Shown here piece by piece: positions 40,375-49,778 of a stretch of DNA of 64,000 bases. A program made the position numbers and the translations under genes. Position 1 is the first letter of the stretch; every line of letters begins with the position of its first letter. Below the pieces are notes generated by a model that was given only the letters and a program-made list of their open reading frames with translations, did not search any database and was not told the DNA's origin. The DNA comes from an uncultured Eubacteriales bacterium. Lineage in GTDB: Bacteria; Bacillota; Clostridia; Christensenellales; Aristaeellaceae. The stretch covers positions 62,001-126,000 of the forward strand of contig OMZY01000010.1 in NCBI GenBank assembly GCA_900315675.1, given 5' to 3'.

Positions 40375-41325
40375 TCAGGGAATCATGATACCCAACAGTT
40401 TGCATTGCTCCTCGTTCCAGGCTGCCCAGTCACGATACAATTCAGAAAAATCCTTTCCATATACCGTTTCCATGTTGTCCGGATCGACATTCCAGTTTCC
40501 GAAGACAGTATCTTTCCCGTATTCATCCACCAGATACGCGATCATACCGGACGCTTCGCAAAGAGAAAGTTCTTCCGGCTTCAGGTTCTGATCCATTTCT
40601 TCCGTGCGCACGATTATTTCATTCATAACGGCATAGTATCGTTGTCCGACCAGATCGCCTTTTGCCGCAAGCACACCCAGTCCGATATCCAGTTTCCGGG
40701 GATCGATGCAATTCTCCGCTTTGTCCCATGCCAGATCCCACATCACCGGGGGATATCCGGCTTTTTCAAATGCCATATTTACAGACCGTCCCAGCCGGTT
40801 TTTACAAACATGATCGGCAACATAATCCGCCATGCCTTCCGCCCAGAAACCGAATCGCGTACGGGGTTGAGCACAGTGCATGGTCAGATAGTGTACATAC
40901 TCGTGCAGCAGTGCGGCGCGTGCGTCATTCCATCCGCTGAAGAGCTTGATGAAATTATCCCTTCTGTTGTAGTACGCAGAAGCATTTTTTGATTTTTCTG
41001 CTTTGTTGCAGAAATCAGTATGAATATCAATCGGCTGAATTTCATCAGTGATATATCCCGCAAGGGCTGCACGCGCGTCGGCAAAGTCCGCTTCCGCATC
41101 GTCAAGAATTGCATACAAACCTTCATAGTATGCCTCTTCGCCAAGCAGTTCGATATCAGCTTTCGAAATATACCATACAGCATTAGGTGTCCGGATGATC
41201 CAGGGATAGCTTTCTTTATTCCAGCCTGTGTATTCTTCTTTCTGATACCCTGTCTGCTCCGCACAGCATATGACGGGCAGCGAAAGAAGCAGAGCCGCAA
41301 GAAGTAACGCTATGATTCGCTTCAT
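40375..41325 (-). CDS. Secreted zinc metalloprotease-like protein
   Basis: 316 aa with signal peptide (KRIIALLLAALLLSLPVICC). The zinc motif HEYVH (ALLHEYVHYLTMHC) is followed by a glutamate in FWAEGMADYVADH, a gluzincin layout. The rest, with EEYTGWNKESYPW near the start, looks family-specific. Likely an extracellular peptidase; substrate unknown. Confidence 0.85.
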   Translation of the reverse strand: MKRIIALLLAALLLSLPVICCAEQTGYQKEEYTGWNKESYPWIIRTPNAVWYISKADIELLGEEAYYEGLYAILDDAEADFADARAALAGYITDEIQPIDIHTDFCNKAEKSKNASAYYNRRDNFIKLFSGWNDARAALLHEYVHYLTMHCAQPRTRFGFWAEGMADYVADHVCKNRLGRSVNMAFEKAGYPPVMWDLAWDKAENCIDPRKLDIGLGVLAAKGDLVGQRYYAVMNEIIVRTEEMDQNLKPEELSLCEASGMIAYLVDEYGKDTVFGNWNVDPDNMETVYGKDFSELYRDWAAWNEEQCKLLGIMIP

Positions 41326-41384
41326 ATTCCATCCCTCCGCAAAGATCTTCTTATATCATAGTTCCTGGGTGCTGTTTTTCCCCT

Positions 41385-42347
41385 TTATTCCGCCGCTACC
41401 CGGCGGAGAAAATCCCGCTGCTTTTCCGTCAGCGCCGCGTCTCCCGCCTCCCGCAGGGCTTCCACATGTTCCACCCGGCTGGCTCCCACCAGCGGAAACG
41501 TCGGAAAAGGCTGGGCGGTCAGCCAGGCCAGAGCCACGCTGCCCACTGACAGTCCGGTTTCTTCCTGCACCTTCCGGATGCCGTCCAGGATGGACCTGTT
41601 CTCCGGACTGTCAAATTCCTTCTTCAGGCTTTCCATCAGCGCCGCCTCTCCGCCTTTTTCCAGGCGGGTAAAGTAGGCATGGGCCTGGGAGGAGAAACAG
41701 CAGCAGATCATGCCTGTCTCCGCATGCATCTGCCAGGTTTCCGCGTCCATACCGCGGGTGGTGTCATCCAGAAAGAAATGCTGCCTGGCCAGGCTGAACT
41801 GGGGCTGGTTGGCAATCAGCCGGGTCAGCCCGTGAGCGTCTGCATAGGCATTGGCCTCCCGGATCCGCTCCGGTCTCCAGTTGGAAACGCCGATCATCCG
41901 GGCAGCACCGTCCTCAATCAGGCTCTGTAGGGTCTCCATAATGCCGCCCACCGGCCGTGACTCATCGTCCCGGTGCAGCCAGTAGATTTCCACATGGTCC
42001 GTCCGCAGGTCCTCCAGGCTTGCCGCCATGTCGCTTCGCACTTCCTCCGGACTCAGCCGGCTGTGATGCAGGTCCGTGAAAGGCGGATGACCGCCCTTCG
42101 TGCTCAGGAAAATCCGGTCCCGGTTCCCCCGGTCCTCCATCCATCGGCCTACAATCTTTTCGCTTTCCCCGTTCCGGGGCGTAACAAAGTCCCCGTAAAC
42201 CCGGGCTGTGTCGATAAAGTTGCCCCCGATTGATACATAAGCGTCCATCAGTTCCCTTGCCAGGCTTTCCGGATGTCTCCCGCCGAATTCCGCCGTCCCG
42301 AAGCCGATGACGGAAACCGGATACGCCCCGAACAACTGTGTTCTCAT
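41385..42347 (-). CDS. Aldo/keto reductase
   Basis: 320 aa single-domain AKR. Tetrad-like residues are D and Y in DTARVYGD, K in STKGGHPP and H in YWLHRDD. C-terminal NADP-binding region PLVGASRVEHVEAL. Substrate unknown. It is not in an operon with its neighbours. Confidence 0.9.
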   Translation of the reverse strand: MRTQLFGAYPVSVIGFGTAEFGGRHPESLARELMDAYVSIGGNFIDTARVYGDFVTPRNGESEKIVGRWMEDRGNRDRIFLSTKGGHPPFTDLHHSRLSPEEVRSDMAASLEDLRTDHVEIYWLHRDDESRPVGGIMETLQSLIEDGAARMIGVSNWRPERIREANAYADAHGLTRLIANQPQFSLARQHFFLDDTTRGMDAETWQMHAETGMICCCFSSQAHAYFTRLEKGGEAALMESLKKEFDSPENRSILDGIRKVQEETGLSVGSVALAWLTAQPFPTFPLVGASRVEHVEALREAGDAALTEKQRDFLRRVAAE

Positions 42348-42472
42348 GGTTTCATTCCTCCGCCCGCATTTTCTGAAGCAAACAGTTCTCTTTTAGTGTG
42401 CAGGATATTTGCCAGGCCCGGAAAGAGTTTCATTCATCAATCCATACCTCTGAACCGTCACAGGCTGAAATA

Positions 42473-43087
42473 TCAGAACACGGACAGCAGTTCAGACAGG
42501 CTGTTCACTTCATAATCCGGGGTCTCACACTCTCCCTGGATGTTCCAGTACTTTCCGTACCCTTGCCGGATCCGGACCGTTTTCATACCCAGCTTCTTTG
42601 CCGGAACGATATCATTGTCGATCCGGTCCCCGATCATGACGGCCTGTTCCGGAGCGCAGCCGGCCCTGGCCAGGGCGATTCTGAATATCCCGGGGTTCGG
42701 TTTCGCAACGCCCTCTTCCGCCGATGAGACAAACACATCAAAATACCGGCGGATCCCCATGGCTTCCAGCCTTTGTTCCGCCCCGGGGATCTGATTGGCG
42801 ATAATTCCCAGATGATACTTTTCCCCCAGGACCCGCAGGCATTTCACGGTATCGGGATACAATTCCTCATATGCGGGAGACCATTCGGGATATTCCACGC
42901 CGAGAAGCTGCATCACTTCCCGGTGACCTCTTTTGTTCTGCCTGTAAAACCCGATCGCCCGGGTTATGACAGACTCCGCAGACATGCCGGCAGCGTCGGC
43001 GATTTTCTGAAAGAGATCCCCGTACACTTTGGTTTCGTCCACCAGGGTGGATCCGATATCAAAAAACAGCCATTTGACGCCGTCCAT
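42473..43087 (-). CDS. HAD-superfamily hydrolase
   Basis: 204 aa from the ATG at 43087 (GGAGAAACGT upstream); an ATG five codons earlier is possible. Motif I is FFDIGSTLVDE: the nucleophile Asp is present but the second acid is a Gly, as in the DxGxT branch. GVAKPNPGIFRIAL (motif III) and MIGDRIDNDIVPA (motif IV) are intact. Predicted phosphatase of an unknown small phosphate ester. Confidence 0.87.
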   Translation of the reverse strand: MDGVKWLFFDIGSTLVDETKVYGDLFQKIADAAGMSAESVITRAIGFYRQNKRGHREVMQLLGVEYPEWSPAYEELYPDTVKCLRVLGEKYHLGIIANQIPGAEQRLEAMGIRRYFDVFVSSAEEGVAKPNPGIFRIALARAGCAPEQAVMIGDRIDNDIVPAKKLGMKTVRIRQGYGKYWNIQGECETPDYEVNSLSELLSVF

Positions 43088-43211
43088 ACGTTTCTCCATC
43101 ACTCCCGGTTTGTCGTTGGTTCATTATATTCAATATTACTGAGCAATACCGGCTCCCGCCGTCCTTCCGGCGGAAGCTCTGTTTTCCGGACAGTTTTTTC
43201 TTTACCCTTCA

Positions 43212-43739
43212 TCATGGCATATCCCATATTTCGGGATGAAGATTCGCATAATCGATAATACGCTGATTGAAATCCGTTTCCTCCCAAATCCTCATGTATG
43301 GATCATCAAATGCGTCATAACGATACCACTCATAAGCTTCTGCATATTCAGGATCACGCTCTCTGTATGAAGTAATGACATCAAGCGTAATATCATTATC
43401 CGACAGGAAGCTTTCGTACAGGTCTGCGACGTCGGACATCCCCACTGTTTTCAGCGCATCGGGAAGAAGCTTCGCATAGTTTGCTCCGCAATTCCAGAAG
43501 AACTGACACAGCCCGCCGTTCTGTATCTCCATATCGAACATGAGAACGACATACAACGCTCTGCCTGCTTCAGAATATTTGGGAAACAATGCGTCATCCG
43601 GGTCAGGATAATTGTCAATCATTCTGATGTACAGTTCCTCGAATTGATCATAATGGAAGTCTTTCATCACACTATCCCCCCACACATTCAGCGGCATCAG
43701 GCACAGAATCAGCATCCACACCAGTATCAGGCGTTTCAT
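43212..43739 (-). CDS. Secreted DMP19/DUF4375-like protein
   Basis: 175 aa from the ATG at 43739 (GAGGAGCGGTGACC upstream). Signal peptide LILVWMLILCLMPLNVWG. The mature part has the DUF4375 pattern (EIQNGGLCQFFWNCG, residues about 75-90) and is very acidic. Intracellular DMP19 members are DNA-mimic proteins; an exported form suggests another role. Confidence 0.7.
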   Translation of the reverse strand: MKRLILVWMLILCLMPLNVWGDSVMKDFHYDQFEELYIRMIDNYPDPDDALFPKYSEAGRALYVVLMFDMEIQNGGLCQFFWNCGANYAKLLPDALKTVGMSDVADLYESFLSDNDITLDVITSYRERDPEYAEAYEWYRYDAFDDPYMRIWEETDFNQRIIDYANLHPEIWDMP

Positions 43740-43812
43740 GGTCACCGCTCCTCTCAGAATGAGCCAGCGCTTTTGTCTTCTTTTCTACCGTTCTCTGTTT
43801 ACTTAATCAAAT

Positions 43813-44394
43813 TCATGAATCCAGTATTGCCAGGTCTGATTTCTCATAACGATTATGACCTTTCAGACTCTTTTTATATTTCCAGCATTTAATGGCATCC
43901 TCCAGAGTTTTTCCTGCATTGTCTGCAAAAAAATCACGGATGTATGTATTGTATTCAAACTGCTTTCCGATGGAGCTCTTTTCAAACTTTTTAGCTTTAT
44001 GAATCTCATTGTAAGCAGCTACAGCATCTGCATAAGTTTTCCCTGCGTTGGATTTCAACCATTGCTGAAACCGGACATTGAAAGAAAAGCCGTTACCAAT
44101 TTGTTTTATAAAAAATGCCCGATGAGTTTCCGTACACACAAAGCCCTTCTCAATGATGCTTTCCAGAGTTATTTCGGATGCAGTGGCTTTATGATTTGCA
44201 ATTCGTTTTGCTATGGGTTGCTGAACTTTGCCTGAATCAAGGAAACAAGCGATCCTCTCTGTCAGTTCCTGCTTTCCACCGGATGCAGGCAAATGGTTTT
44301 CACGGCAGAATACCACCAGTTCCTCTTTCAGATAGTAGTATTCCCGGAAAGTTCGGCTATCCAGATTGATGGTTATTTCAGGTCGTGATTCCAT
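43813..44394 (-). CDS. SAP-domain protein
   Basis: 193 aa. Residues about 12-50 form a SAP helix-extended-loop-helix (YLKEELVVFCRENHLPASG, then KQELTERI), which can bind nucleic acid. The C-terminal part has two similar motifs ending NAGKTYADAVAAYNEI and NAGKTLEDAIKCWKYK, as in SAP/DUF6434 proteins. Function unknown. Confidence 0.78.
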   Translation of the reverse strand: MESRPEITINLDSRTFREYYYLKEELVVFCRENHLPASGGKQELTERIACFLDSGKVQQPIAKRIANHKATASEITLESIIEKGFVCTETHRAFFIKQIGNGFSFNVRFQQWLKSNAGKTYADAVAAYNEIHKAKKFEKSSIGKQFEYNTYIRDFFADNAGKTLEDAIKCWKYKKSLKGHNRYEKSDLAILDS

Positions 44395-44406
44395 GATTCC
44401 TCCTGT

Positions 44407-44973
44407 TCAACGATGATATGCTCCAATAATATGCCTGAGTGTACGATCTATCTGTCCGGCGAGATCCGGATCATTCTGAACGGAGACCGTGTTCGTATTG
44501 AGTGATCTTATATAGTCTGAAGCCGGATCAAATTCTGCGTTCAGAAACCGAAAGGCAGTTTTTGCGATGTTGACCGCGGGATCCGGAGAGCCATCTCCGC
44601 CGCCTGCCAATACAAGAATGCCTTTCTTTGGTTTCAGACTGCCGGGGATCCTCAGGAAATAACGGTTGCTCCATATATAATTCAATCTGCTGATGACTGA
44701 AAAAAGAGGAGGAGTCACAAAAGACATATATAAAGGTGAAGCAATAATCAGAACGTCATAGTCATCTTTCCACAGTATCTCCATTTCATCCTGAATGCAG
44801 CACCCTTCCTTTTCCCAGCAATACCTGCAGTCATTGCAGGGATGAATGTTCGCCGCATAGGTGTCAAGGCTTACAAACTCGGTTCCGCAGGGGAATTTGC
44901 TTTTCAATGCGCCCAGAATATAAGCCGTATCACCGTTTGACCGGGGAGACCCATTCAAAATCAGTACTTTCAC
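44407..44973 (-). CDS. NADPH-dependent FMN reductase / flavodoxin-like
   Basis: 188 aa. Flavin-binding opening VLILNGSPRSNGDTA and later IIASPLYMSFVTPPL. A CNDCRYCWEKEGCC cluster (residues about 46-59) is the site seen in iron-sulfur flavoproteins of this family. Redox substrate unknown. Confidence 0.88.
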   Translation of the reverse strand: MKVLILNGSPRSNGDTAYILGALKSKFPCGTEFVSLDTYAANIHPCNDCRYCWEKEGCCIQDEMEILWKDDYDVLIIASPLYMSFVTPPLFSVISRLNYIWSNRYFLRIPGSLKPKKGILVLAGGGDGSPDPAVNIAKTAFRFLNAEFDPASDYIRSLNTNTVSVQNDPDLAGQIDRTLRHIIGAYHR

Positions 44974-45043
44974 TCAAAACTCCTCTATGCTTCAAAGCCG
45001 GGAACTTGTCACTGCCTGGCTGACCGGTTCGCCGGATGTCCGC

Positions 45044-45634
45044 TTAATCCTGTCTGTTCTTTTCCCCGTCAGCCGCTTTCCGGTCTTTCCTCAGCAGGCT
45101 GAGGATCTGGATATCGATCAGGCTGCCCCGGCACATTTCATGCTCCCGCAGCAGGCCTTCCAGCCTGAAGCCCAGTTTTTCGAGCAGGGAACGGGACGCG
45201 GTATTGGGCGTTTCCACAAAAGCCTCGATCCGGTTGACGTCTGAAACGGTAAAGGCATAGTCAATGATCAGCGAAAGCGCCTCTGACATGAAGCCTTTGC
45301 CCCAGTAATGCCGGTTCAGGTCATATCCGGTTTCAATCCGTTTATGATAATCCGAAATGGCGTGGAAGCCGCAGGTCCCGATAAGTTTCCCGCTTTCCTT
45401 CAGCACGATTCCCCAGCGCATTCCGTTCTGATCCCGGATTTCATTCTGATACCCGCTGATCATCTGCTCCGCTTCGGACAGGTCCTGAAAAGCAAACCGA
45501 TCGTCAAAATACAGCATGACCTCCGGGTCTGAATAAATCTCAAAAATATCCGATACGTCCCGGGCGGTAATTTCCCGCAGCAGGAGCCTTTGGGACTGAA
45601 GCTCCCTGTAGTTCCGAAACAGTTCTTCCTTCAT
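45044..45634 (-). CDS. GNAT acetyltransferase, RimJ/RimL type
   Basis: 196 aa. SQRLLLREITARD opening, AcCoA region YDLNRHYWGKGFMSEALSLI, then NTASRSLLEKLGFRLEGLLRE. Likely N-acetylates a protein or small amine. Substrate unknown. Confidence 0.9.
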   Translation of the reverse strand: MKEELFRNYRELQSQRLLLREITARDVSDIFEIYSDPEVMLYFDDRFAFQDLSEAEQMISGYQNEIRDQNGMRWGIVLKESGKLIGTCGFHAISDYHKRIETGYDLNRHYWGKGFMSEALSLIIDYAFTVSDVNRIEAFVETPNTASRSLLEKLGFRLEGLLREHEMCRGSLIDIQILSLLRKDRKAADGEKNRQD

Positions 45635-45651
45635 TTTCCGTTTACTCCTTT

Positions 45652-45682
45652 GGGAACGACAGGGACTGTCCCTGTCGTTCCC
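45652..45682. repeat. Dispersed palindrome, type A
   Basis: 31-bp perfect palindrome GGGAACGACAGGGAC-T-GTCCCTGTCGTTCCC, between the GNAT start and the zinc-ribbon stop. Confidence 0.94.
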
Positions 45683-45685
45683 GAA

Positions 45686-45895
45686 TCAGCCTTTTCTCAG
45701 GATGGAAGGATCTTCCACGCGAAGATTCTCAATGTTTCCGCATTGCGAACAGGCGTCACAGATCACGCCCGTTTTTCTCTTGATTACTTTCGCCGCATCT
45801 TCCATCGGAACAAAGATAACCGAATGATGGCTGGCCGCGTCCAGCATCACGCCCTCAACCAGTACTCCGCCGCATTTACTGCATTTCTTATCCAT
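45686..45895 (-). CDS. Small zinc-ribbon protein
   Basis: 69 aa with AGGAGGAGATACT upstream. Two CxxC pairs (CSKCGG at residues 5-8 and CDACSQCG at about 46-52) make a zinc ribbon. Function unknown. A palindrome immediately follows its stop. Confidence 0.75.
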   Translation of the reverse strand: MDKKCSKCGGVLVEGVMLDAASHHSVIFVPMEDAAKVIKRKTGVICDACSQCGNIENLRVEDPSILRKG

Positions 45896-46006
45896 AGTAT
45901 CTCCTCCTGTATTTTTTTATATTATTTACCGTTTTGGAGGATAAAAAACAGAATCAGTTCTGAAAGATACCTTATGCTAATTCACTGCAAAGAGAAAAAA
46001 CTTTGC

Positions 46007-46037
46007 GGGAACGATAGGGACAGTCCCTGTCGTTCCC
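46007..46037. repeat. Dispersed palindrome, type A
   Basis: 31-bp palindrome GGGAACGATAGGGAC-A-GTCCCTGTCGTTCCC just downstream of the 2H phosphoesterase stop. One uncompensated T/G difference between arms. Confidence 0.93.
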
Positions 46038-46038
46038 C

Positions 46039-46548
46039 TCAGTTCTTCCCCTTCAGTTCGGCAGCGAACACTTCCCGCGTGGGCCAGAAGGCGCACAGGT
46101 GCAGGCGGGTAATCCGGCCGGTAAACGGGTGAAAGGACTTTAGCAGCAGGGGCAGCGCCTCGCAAACCGTCTGCGGTTCATCAATGAAGATAGTGACATG
46201 AGGCGTCCAGGCATACTGCGGATCCGGATACCGGTCGCAGAAGCTGTGCAGGGCGTCCAGGGCGGCGGTGCGTTCCGGACTGCCGAAGAGCACCTTTCCC
46301 GGCGCGAAAAGCCCGAGGTGACTGATATGGACAGGGACCGGGGAAAACTCCCCGGCGGCTTTCCGGGCAAGCTCAATGGCCTCCTGCTCCTTTTTCAGGG
46401 GAAAACTGGCCAGGCTGATGTGGAAAGGAAGTCCCGGCGTCTGGATTCCCTTAAATCCCGCGAGATTCAGGCTTTTATACCAGTCCGCCATGAGCGTCTG
46501 GGAAACGTCATCCATATCCGCCATGAGGGTTAAAAACTGCTCTGCCAT
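46039..46548 (-). CDS. 2H phosphoesterase (2'-5' RNA ligase-like)
   Basis: 169 aa with both HxT/S motifs of the superfamily, FHISLAS (residues about 42-48) and PHVTIFID (about 120-127), symmetrically spaced. The family hydrolyses cyclic or 2'-5' phosphoesters. Substrate unknown. Single gene. Confidence 0.85.
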   Translation of the reverse strand: MAEQFLTLMADMDDVSQTLMADWYKSLNLAGFKGIQTPGLPFHISLASFPLKKEQEAIELARKAAGEFSPVPVHISHLGLFAPGKVLFGSPERTAALDALHSFCDRYPDPQYAWTPHVTIFIDEPQTVCEALPLLLKSFHPFTGRITRLHLCAFWPTREVFAAELKGKN

Positions 46549-46749
46549 CTTTTTTCCTCCGAATTGTGACTGCCTGATTATCTGTTATTGTAACACCTTG
46601 GCCTGTCATAACGCCACAGTTGTTTGCACTTTTTACATTTTGAATGTGTCCGTTTTGGGAACTGGAGGGACGGGTACACCGTTATATAACCGAAATGCAA
46701 TTCCCGCCAACCGCATTGTCCCGTACCGGGACGCGAAGGAGGAAACAGG

Positions 46750-48822
46750 ATGAAAAAGCGATTGATCGGCCTGATCATGGCCCTGGCATTACTGCTGAGC
46801 GCAACCGCGGCTACTGCCGCGGCGCCCCTGACGCTGCAGGAAATTATGGACCGGGTGGTAGTCCCGATGGCCCTGGAAAACGACACGGGAGATGCGGGGA
46901 TTACCCTTGACTTCAGCCATGAGCAGCTGGCTGAGATTGTGCGGGTAATGGAGGAGAACGGCATCACCCTGCCGGAAAACAACACCGTGATGCAGTATGT
47001 GACAAGCGGCTGCGGATATTATGAAAGCAGTGTGGTCGGATACTTCTGCGATCAGGTCTTTGGGCCATCCGACACATGGACGGATGAGGAGCAAAGCTGG
47101 TATGACAGCCTGGAAGTCCGGATGGGGCATACTGAGGAGCAGATCTCCCATGTGCCGGGAAAGGACAATATGACCCGGGAGGAAGCGGTTGCCTGGGCGT
47201 TCCGGAAAATCCGGGAGGAGCACGGGGAGAATCTGCCCCTGGAGAATCCGGATATCTGGCAGATGTCAGTCCGGTTCACCAATGATTATCCGACATACAC
47301 CGGCGTGGCAGACGCATGGTCGGTCTCGCTGACCCCGAAGGACATAGGCCACGCGCGATACAATGTTTCGTTCGTTGACGCCGATCCCGAGGGAACCACC
47401 GAACTGTATTATATGGCGGTGAACCCGGACGATCCGCATACCCTTTTTCAGCTGCAGTCCAGTTTCGAGATGATTTACGGTCAGAATAAAGACTGGTCAC
47501 AATCCGTCTGGCAGGCATACCATGAAATGCTGCAGCAGGCGGAGCTGGACCCGGAAGACTACGACTATATCAATTATGTGGGATACCGGATGACCGGGTA
47601 TCCCGAGCCGGAAGCAAATGAGATTCCCCGGGAGGAGGCCATCCGGATCGCGAAGGAAGCGATGACGAACAAGCGGGCGGCCTATAACAGCGCCGTGCTG
47701 ACGGAATATGAAGGCGATCGTGCCTGGCTGGTTTCCTTTGTGATTCTGACCCCGTTTAGTGATGAGGGCGAACCGGATGAAGAGGCCGGATACTATACGG
47801 TCAGCATTGACAGCGCAACCGGCGAGGTCCGGAGCCTGCGGACGGAAGGCTCTTACGAGCAAGCCATCTGCTATATTCCGGAAAAGGCATATAAGGAAAC
47901 CCGGGATCTGCTGCCGAAGGAAGAGGATCTCCTCCCGCGGGCGGCGGAAGCTGCCCGGAAGGCGTACCCCGAGGCGGGAGATCCGCTGGATGAGAAAAAC
48001 TACAGCCATTTTTCCGTCATGATCGGTCGTCCCTTTGTCCAGTTCACGGCCCTGAACCTGCAGCACAGCGATATCACAGTTCAGTTCACCCCGGAGGGAG
48101 AGGTCAGGGACGTAACCATGGATCCGCCCACAGACGGGGATAACCTGTTCAGCCGGTATTATTCACTTCACGGATCCATGCCGAAATGGGATCAGTCCGT
48201 ATGGGTGCAGCTGGAAAAGGACATGAAGGAACTGGAGCCGGATGGAATCGAGGGCAAGGTGCTGAAGGCCACCCACTATCCGGAAGAAAGCTCCGTGACC
48301 ATAAAGCATGAGGAAGCGCGGAAACTGGGACGGGAAACGACCGGAAAGCGGCTGACGGAAGTAAACAGCTGCGTGCTGGTGGACGCGAACCCCCATCCCG
48401 TATGGATTGTGAATCTGCTGACGGATGATGTACTGTCCATCGCCGCGATTGACGCGGAAACCGGCGAAACCGTATTTACCCTGCCGGACCGGGCGGACTT
48501 TTCACCGCGGTACATGGCGTATTCCCTGCCGGAAACCTGGCGGAAGATCGAGATGGAGGAAATCGGGCCGGTGCGTCTGGCCCAGGCAGCGGTCATCGAC
48601 AAGGTTTTCCCGGCGGATATTGAATGGCGGTCATACACGCCCGACAGCGGTGCCTCCTGGCATGATTACATAGGGATGAGCACGGGCTTCCTGTGGGATA
48701 ATCAGGTGGACGGGCTGACCGTACGCTTTGTCAGTTTCTCGGAGGATGTGGACAGCTACGAGGTGGAGCTGGATGAAAACGGAAACGTGATCCGGTTTGA
48801 GGAGATCAAAGCCGGGAAGTAA
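46750..48822 (+). CDS. Secreted PepSY-like protein
   Basis: 690 aa with GAAGGAGGAAACAGG upstream and signal peptide KKRLIGLIMALALLLSATAATAAA. Repeated units of the PepSY type are visible: NEIPREEAIRIAKEAM followed by a strand pair and DSATGEVRSLR (residues about 295-355), and ETTGKRLTEV with DAETGETVFTL later. PepSY domains often inhibit proteases or bind cell-wall factors. Its target is unknown. The next gene may be cotranscribed. Confidence 0.78.
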   Translation: MKKRLIGLIMALALLLSATAATAAAPLTLQEIMDRVVVPMALENDTGDAGITLDFSHEQLAEIVRVMEENGITLPENNTVMQYVTSGCGYYESSVVGYFCDQVFGPSDTWTDEEQSWYDSLEVRMGHTEEQISHVPGKDNMTREEAVAWAFRKIREEHGENLPLENPDIWQMSVRFTNDYPTYTGVADAWSVSLTPKDIGHARYNVSFVDADPEGTTELYYMAVNPDDPHTLFQLQSSFEMIYGQNKDWSQSVWQAYHEMLQQAELDPEDYDYINYVGYRMTGYPEPEANEIPREEAIRIAKEAMTNKRAAYNSAVLTEYEGDRAWLVSFVILTPFSDEGEPDEEAGYYTVSIDSATGEVRSLRTEGSYEQAICYIPEKAYKETRDLLPKEEDLLPRAAEAARKAYPEAGDPLDEKNYSHFSVMIGRPFVQFTALNLQHSDITVQFTPEGEVRDVTMDPPTDGDNLFSRYYSLHGSMPKWDQSVWVQLEKDMKELEPDGIEGKVLKATHYPEESSVTIKHEEARKLGRETTGKRLTEVNSCVLVDANPHPVWIVNLLTDDVLSIAAIDAETGETVFTLPDRADFSPRYMAYSLPETWRKIEMEEIGPVRLAQAAVIDKVFPADIEWRSYTPDSGASWHDYIGMSTGFLWDNQVDGLTVRFVSFSEDVDSYEVELDENGNVIRFEEIKAGK

Positions 48823-48871
48823 AGACAGAAACCGCCCTGCGGGGTTATGGATTCAAAAGGAGAAAGAAGAA

Positions 48872-49492
48872 ATGAAAAAGACAATCGTTTTGATCCTTGT
48901 ACTTATACTGTGCGCGGTATCCGCTGCCCTGGCCGAGGAGAGCAGTCTTCCCGCCTTCGCCAGCTTCGGAGAAGCGGAAAAAGCATCCGTTCTCTGTGCA
49001 AGTGTCTTTGGAAAACGCAACACCACGGCCGTGGAGGCAGGCGGGAAACTGTACGGGGTTGTCACAGAGTCGGATGATAAAGCAGAGGAGCTGTACGACA
49101 ATTACACCCAGCTGCACAGAACAGAAACGGAAGCCAGGGAAGAAAACTTGCGGATCGCTTTCAAAGTATTCCATGAATACATCCGGACCCTGCCTGTAAC
49201 TGAAGTTTTTGAAATCACGGATGTTCCCCTGACAGAGGAGGAAAAGAAAGACTTGATCGGAAAGCCCCTGAGAGAAGTATGCAAAATGGATGATGGCGTG
49301 GAATTTTGTTATCTGGATCTCACTCCACCGAAAGAAGATGATCCCCTTTGTTTTAACCTGTACCGGAATTCTTTCATTTACTCCGTGTACGTCAACGAGT
49401 CCCGGGAAGTTTTCAATAATCTGAAAGAAAATGAGTATAAAGACAAACTGACCGTCAGGGAAATTCAGTACCTGTATCCCTATGTGCAATGA
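48872..49492 (+). CDS. Small secreted protein
   Basis: 206 aa from the ATG at 48872 (AAAGGAGAAAGAAGAA upstream). Signal peptide KKTIVLILVLILCAVSAALAEE. Mature part is acidic and helical with no family recognised (AFASFGEAEKASVLC, DKAEELYDNYTQLHR). It follows the PepSY-like gene after 49 bp and a terminator comes directly after it. Confidence 0.72.
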   Translation: MKKTIVLILVLILCAVSAALAEESSLPAFASFGEAEKASVLCASVFGKRNTTAVEAGGKLYGVVTESDDKAEELYDNYTQLHRTETEAREENLRIAFKVFHEYIRTLPVTEVFEITDVPLTEEEKKDLIGKPLREVCKMDDGVEFCYLDLTPPKEDDPLCFNLYRNSFIYSVYVNESREVFNNLKENEYKDKLTVREIQYLYPYVQ

Positions 49493-49496
49493 AAGA

Positions 49497-49522
49497 CAGA
49501 GCCTGCCGGGCGGCAGGCTCTG
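49497..49522 (+). terminator. Intrinsic terminator
   Basis: Inverted repeat CAGAGCCTGCC / GGCAGGCTCTG just past the stop at 49492, followed by TTCTATTTTGG. Confidence 0.75.
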
Positions 49523-49531
49523 TTCTATTTT

Positions 49532-49558
49532 GGACACTGGGGTCTGTCCCCGGTGTCT
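49532..49558. repeat. Dispersed palindrome, type C
   Basis: GGACACTGGGGTC / TCCCCGGTGTC. Different sequence but same plan as types A and B; another copy is at 51513-51534. Confidence 0.7.
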
Positions 49559-49625
49559 GGCCTGCAATCATTTTTCTGCCGTGCTCCTGCAAAAAACGGC
49601 CGCCGGGGCTGTTCCCGACGGCCGC

Positions 49626-49669
49626 CCCGCAGATTCCGGAGTGAAGGATTCTGCGGGTATTTTTTTCTT
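49626..49669 (+). terminator. Second hairpin with T-run
   Basis: Long imperfect stem (CCGCAGATTCC / GGATTCTGCGGG, 49626-49657) followed by TATTTTTTTC. It may back up the terminator at 49497 or attenuate the NUDIX gene. The rest of the 49493-49778 gap holds nothing else I recognise. Confidence 0.6.
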
Positions 49670-49778
49670 TTGGGAATCAGCGGTATGTGGTACTATTTGA
49701 ACACGGCAGCCGGGACGATCATTACGAAGAACTTTACATTTCCTGCTCCGGAAAGAATTGTTCATGGAAGGCAGAAAG

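Noticed and set aside
43099-43213. Small ORF starting MMKGKEKTVRKTE on the minus strand after the DMP19-like gene
   Set aside because: Only 38 residues, no family, weak ribosome binding site. Not supported as a gene.
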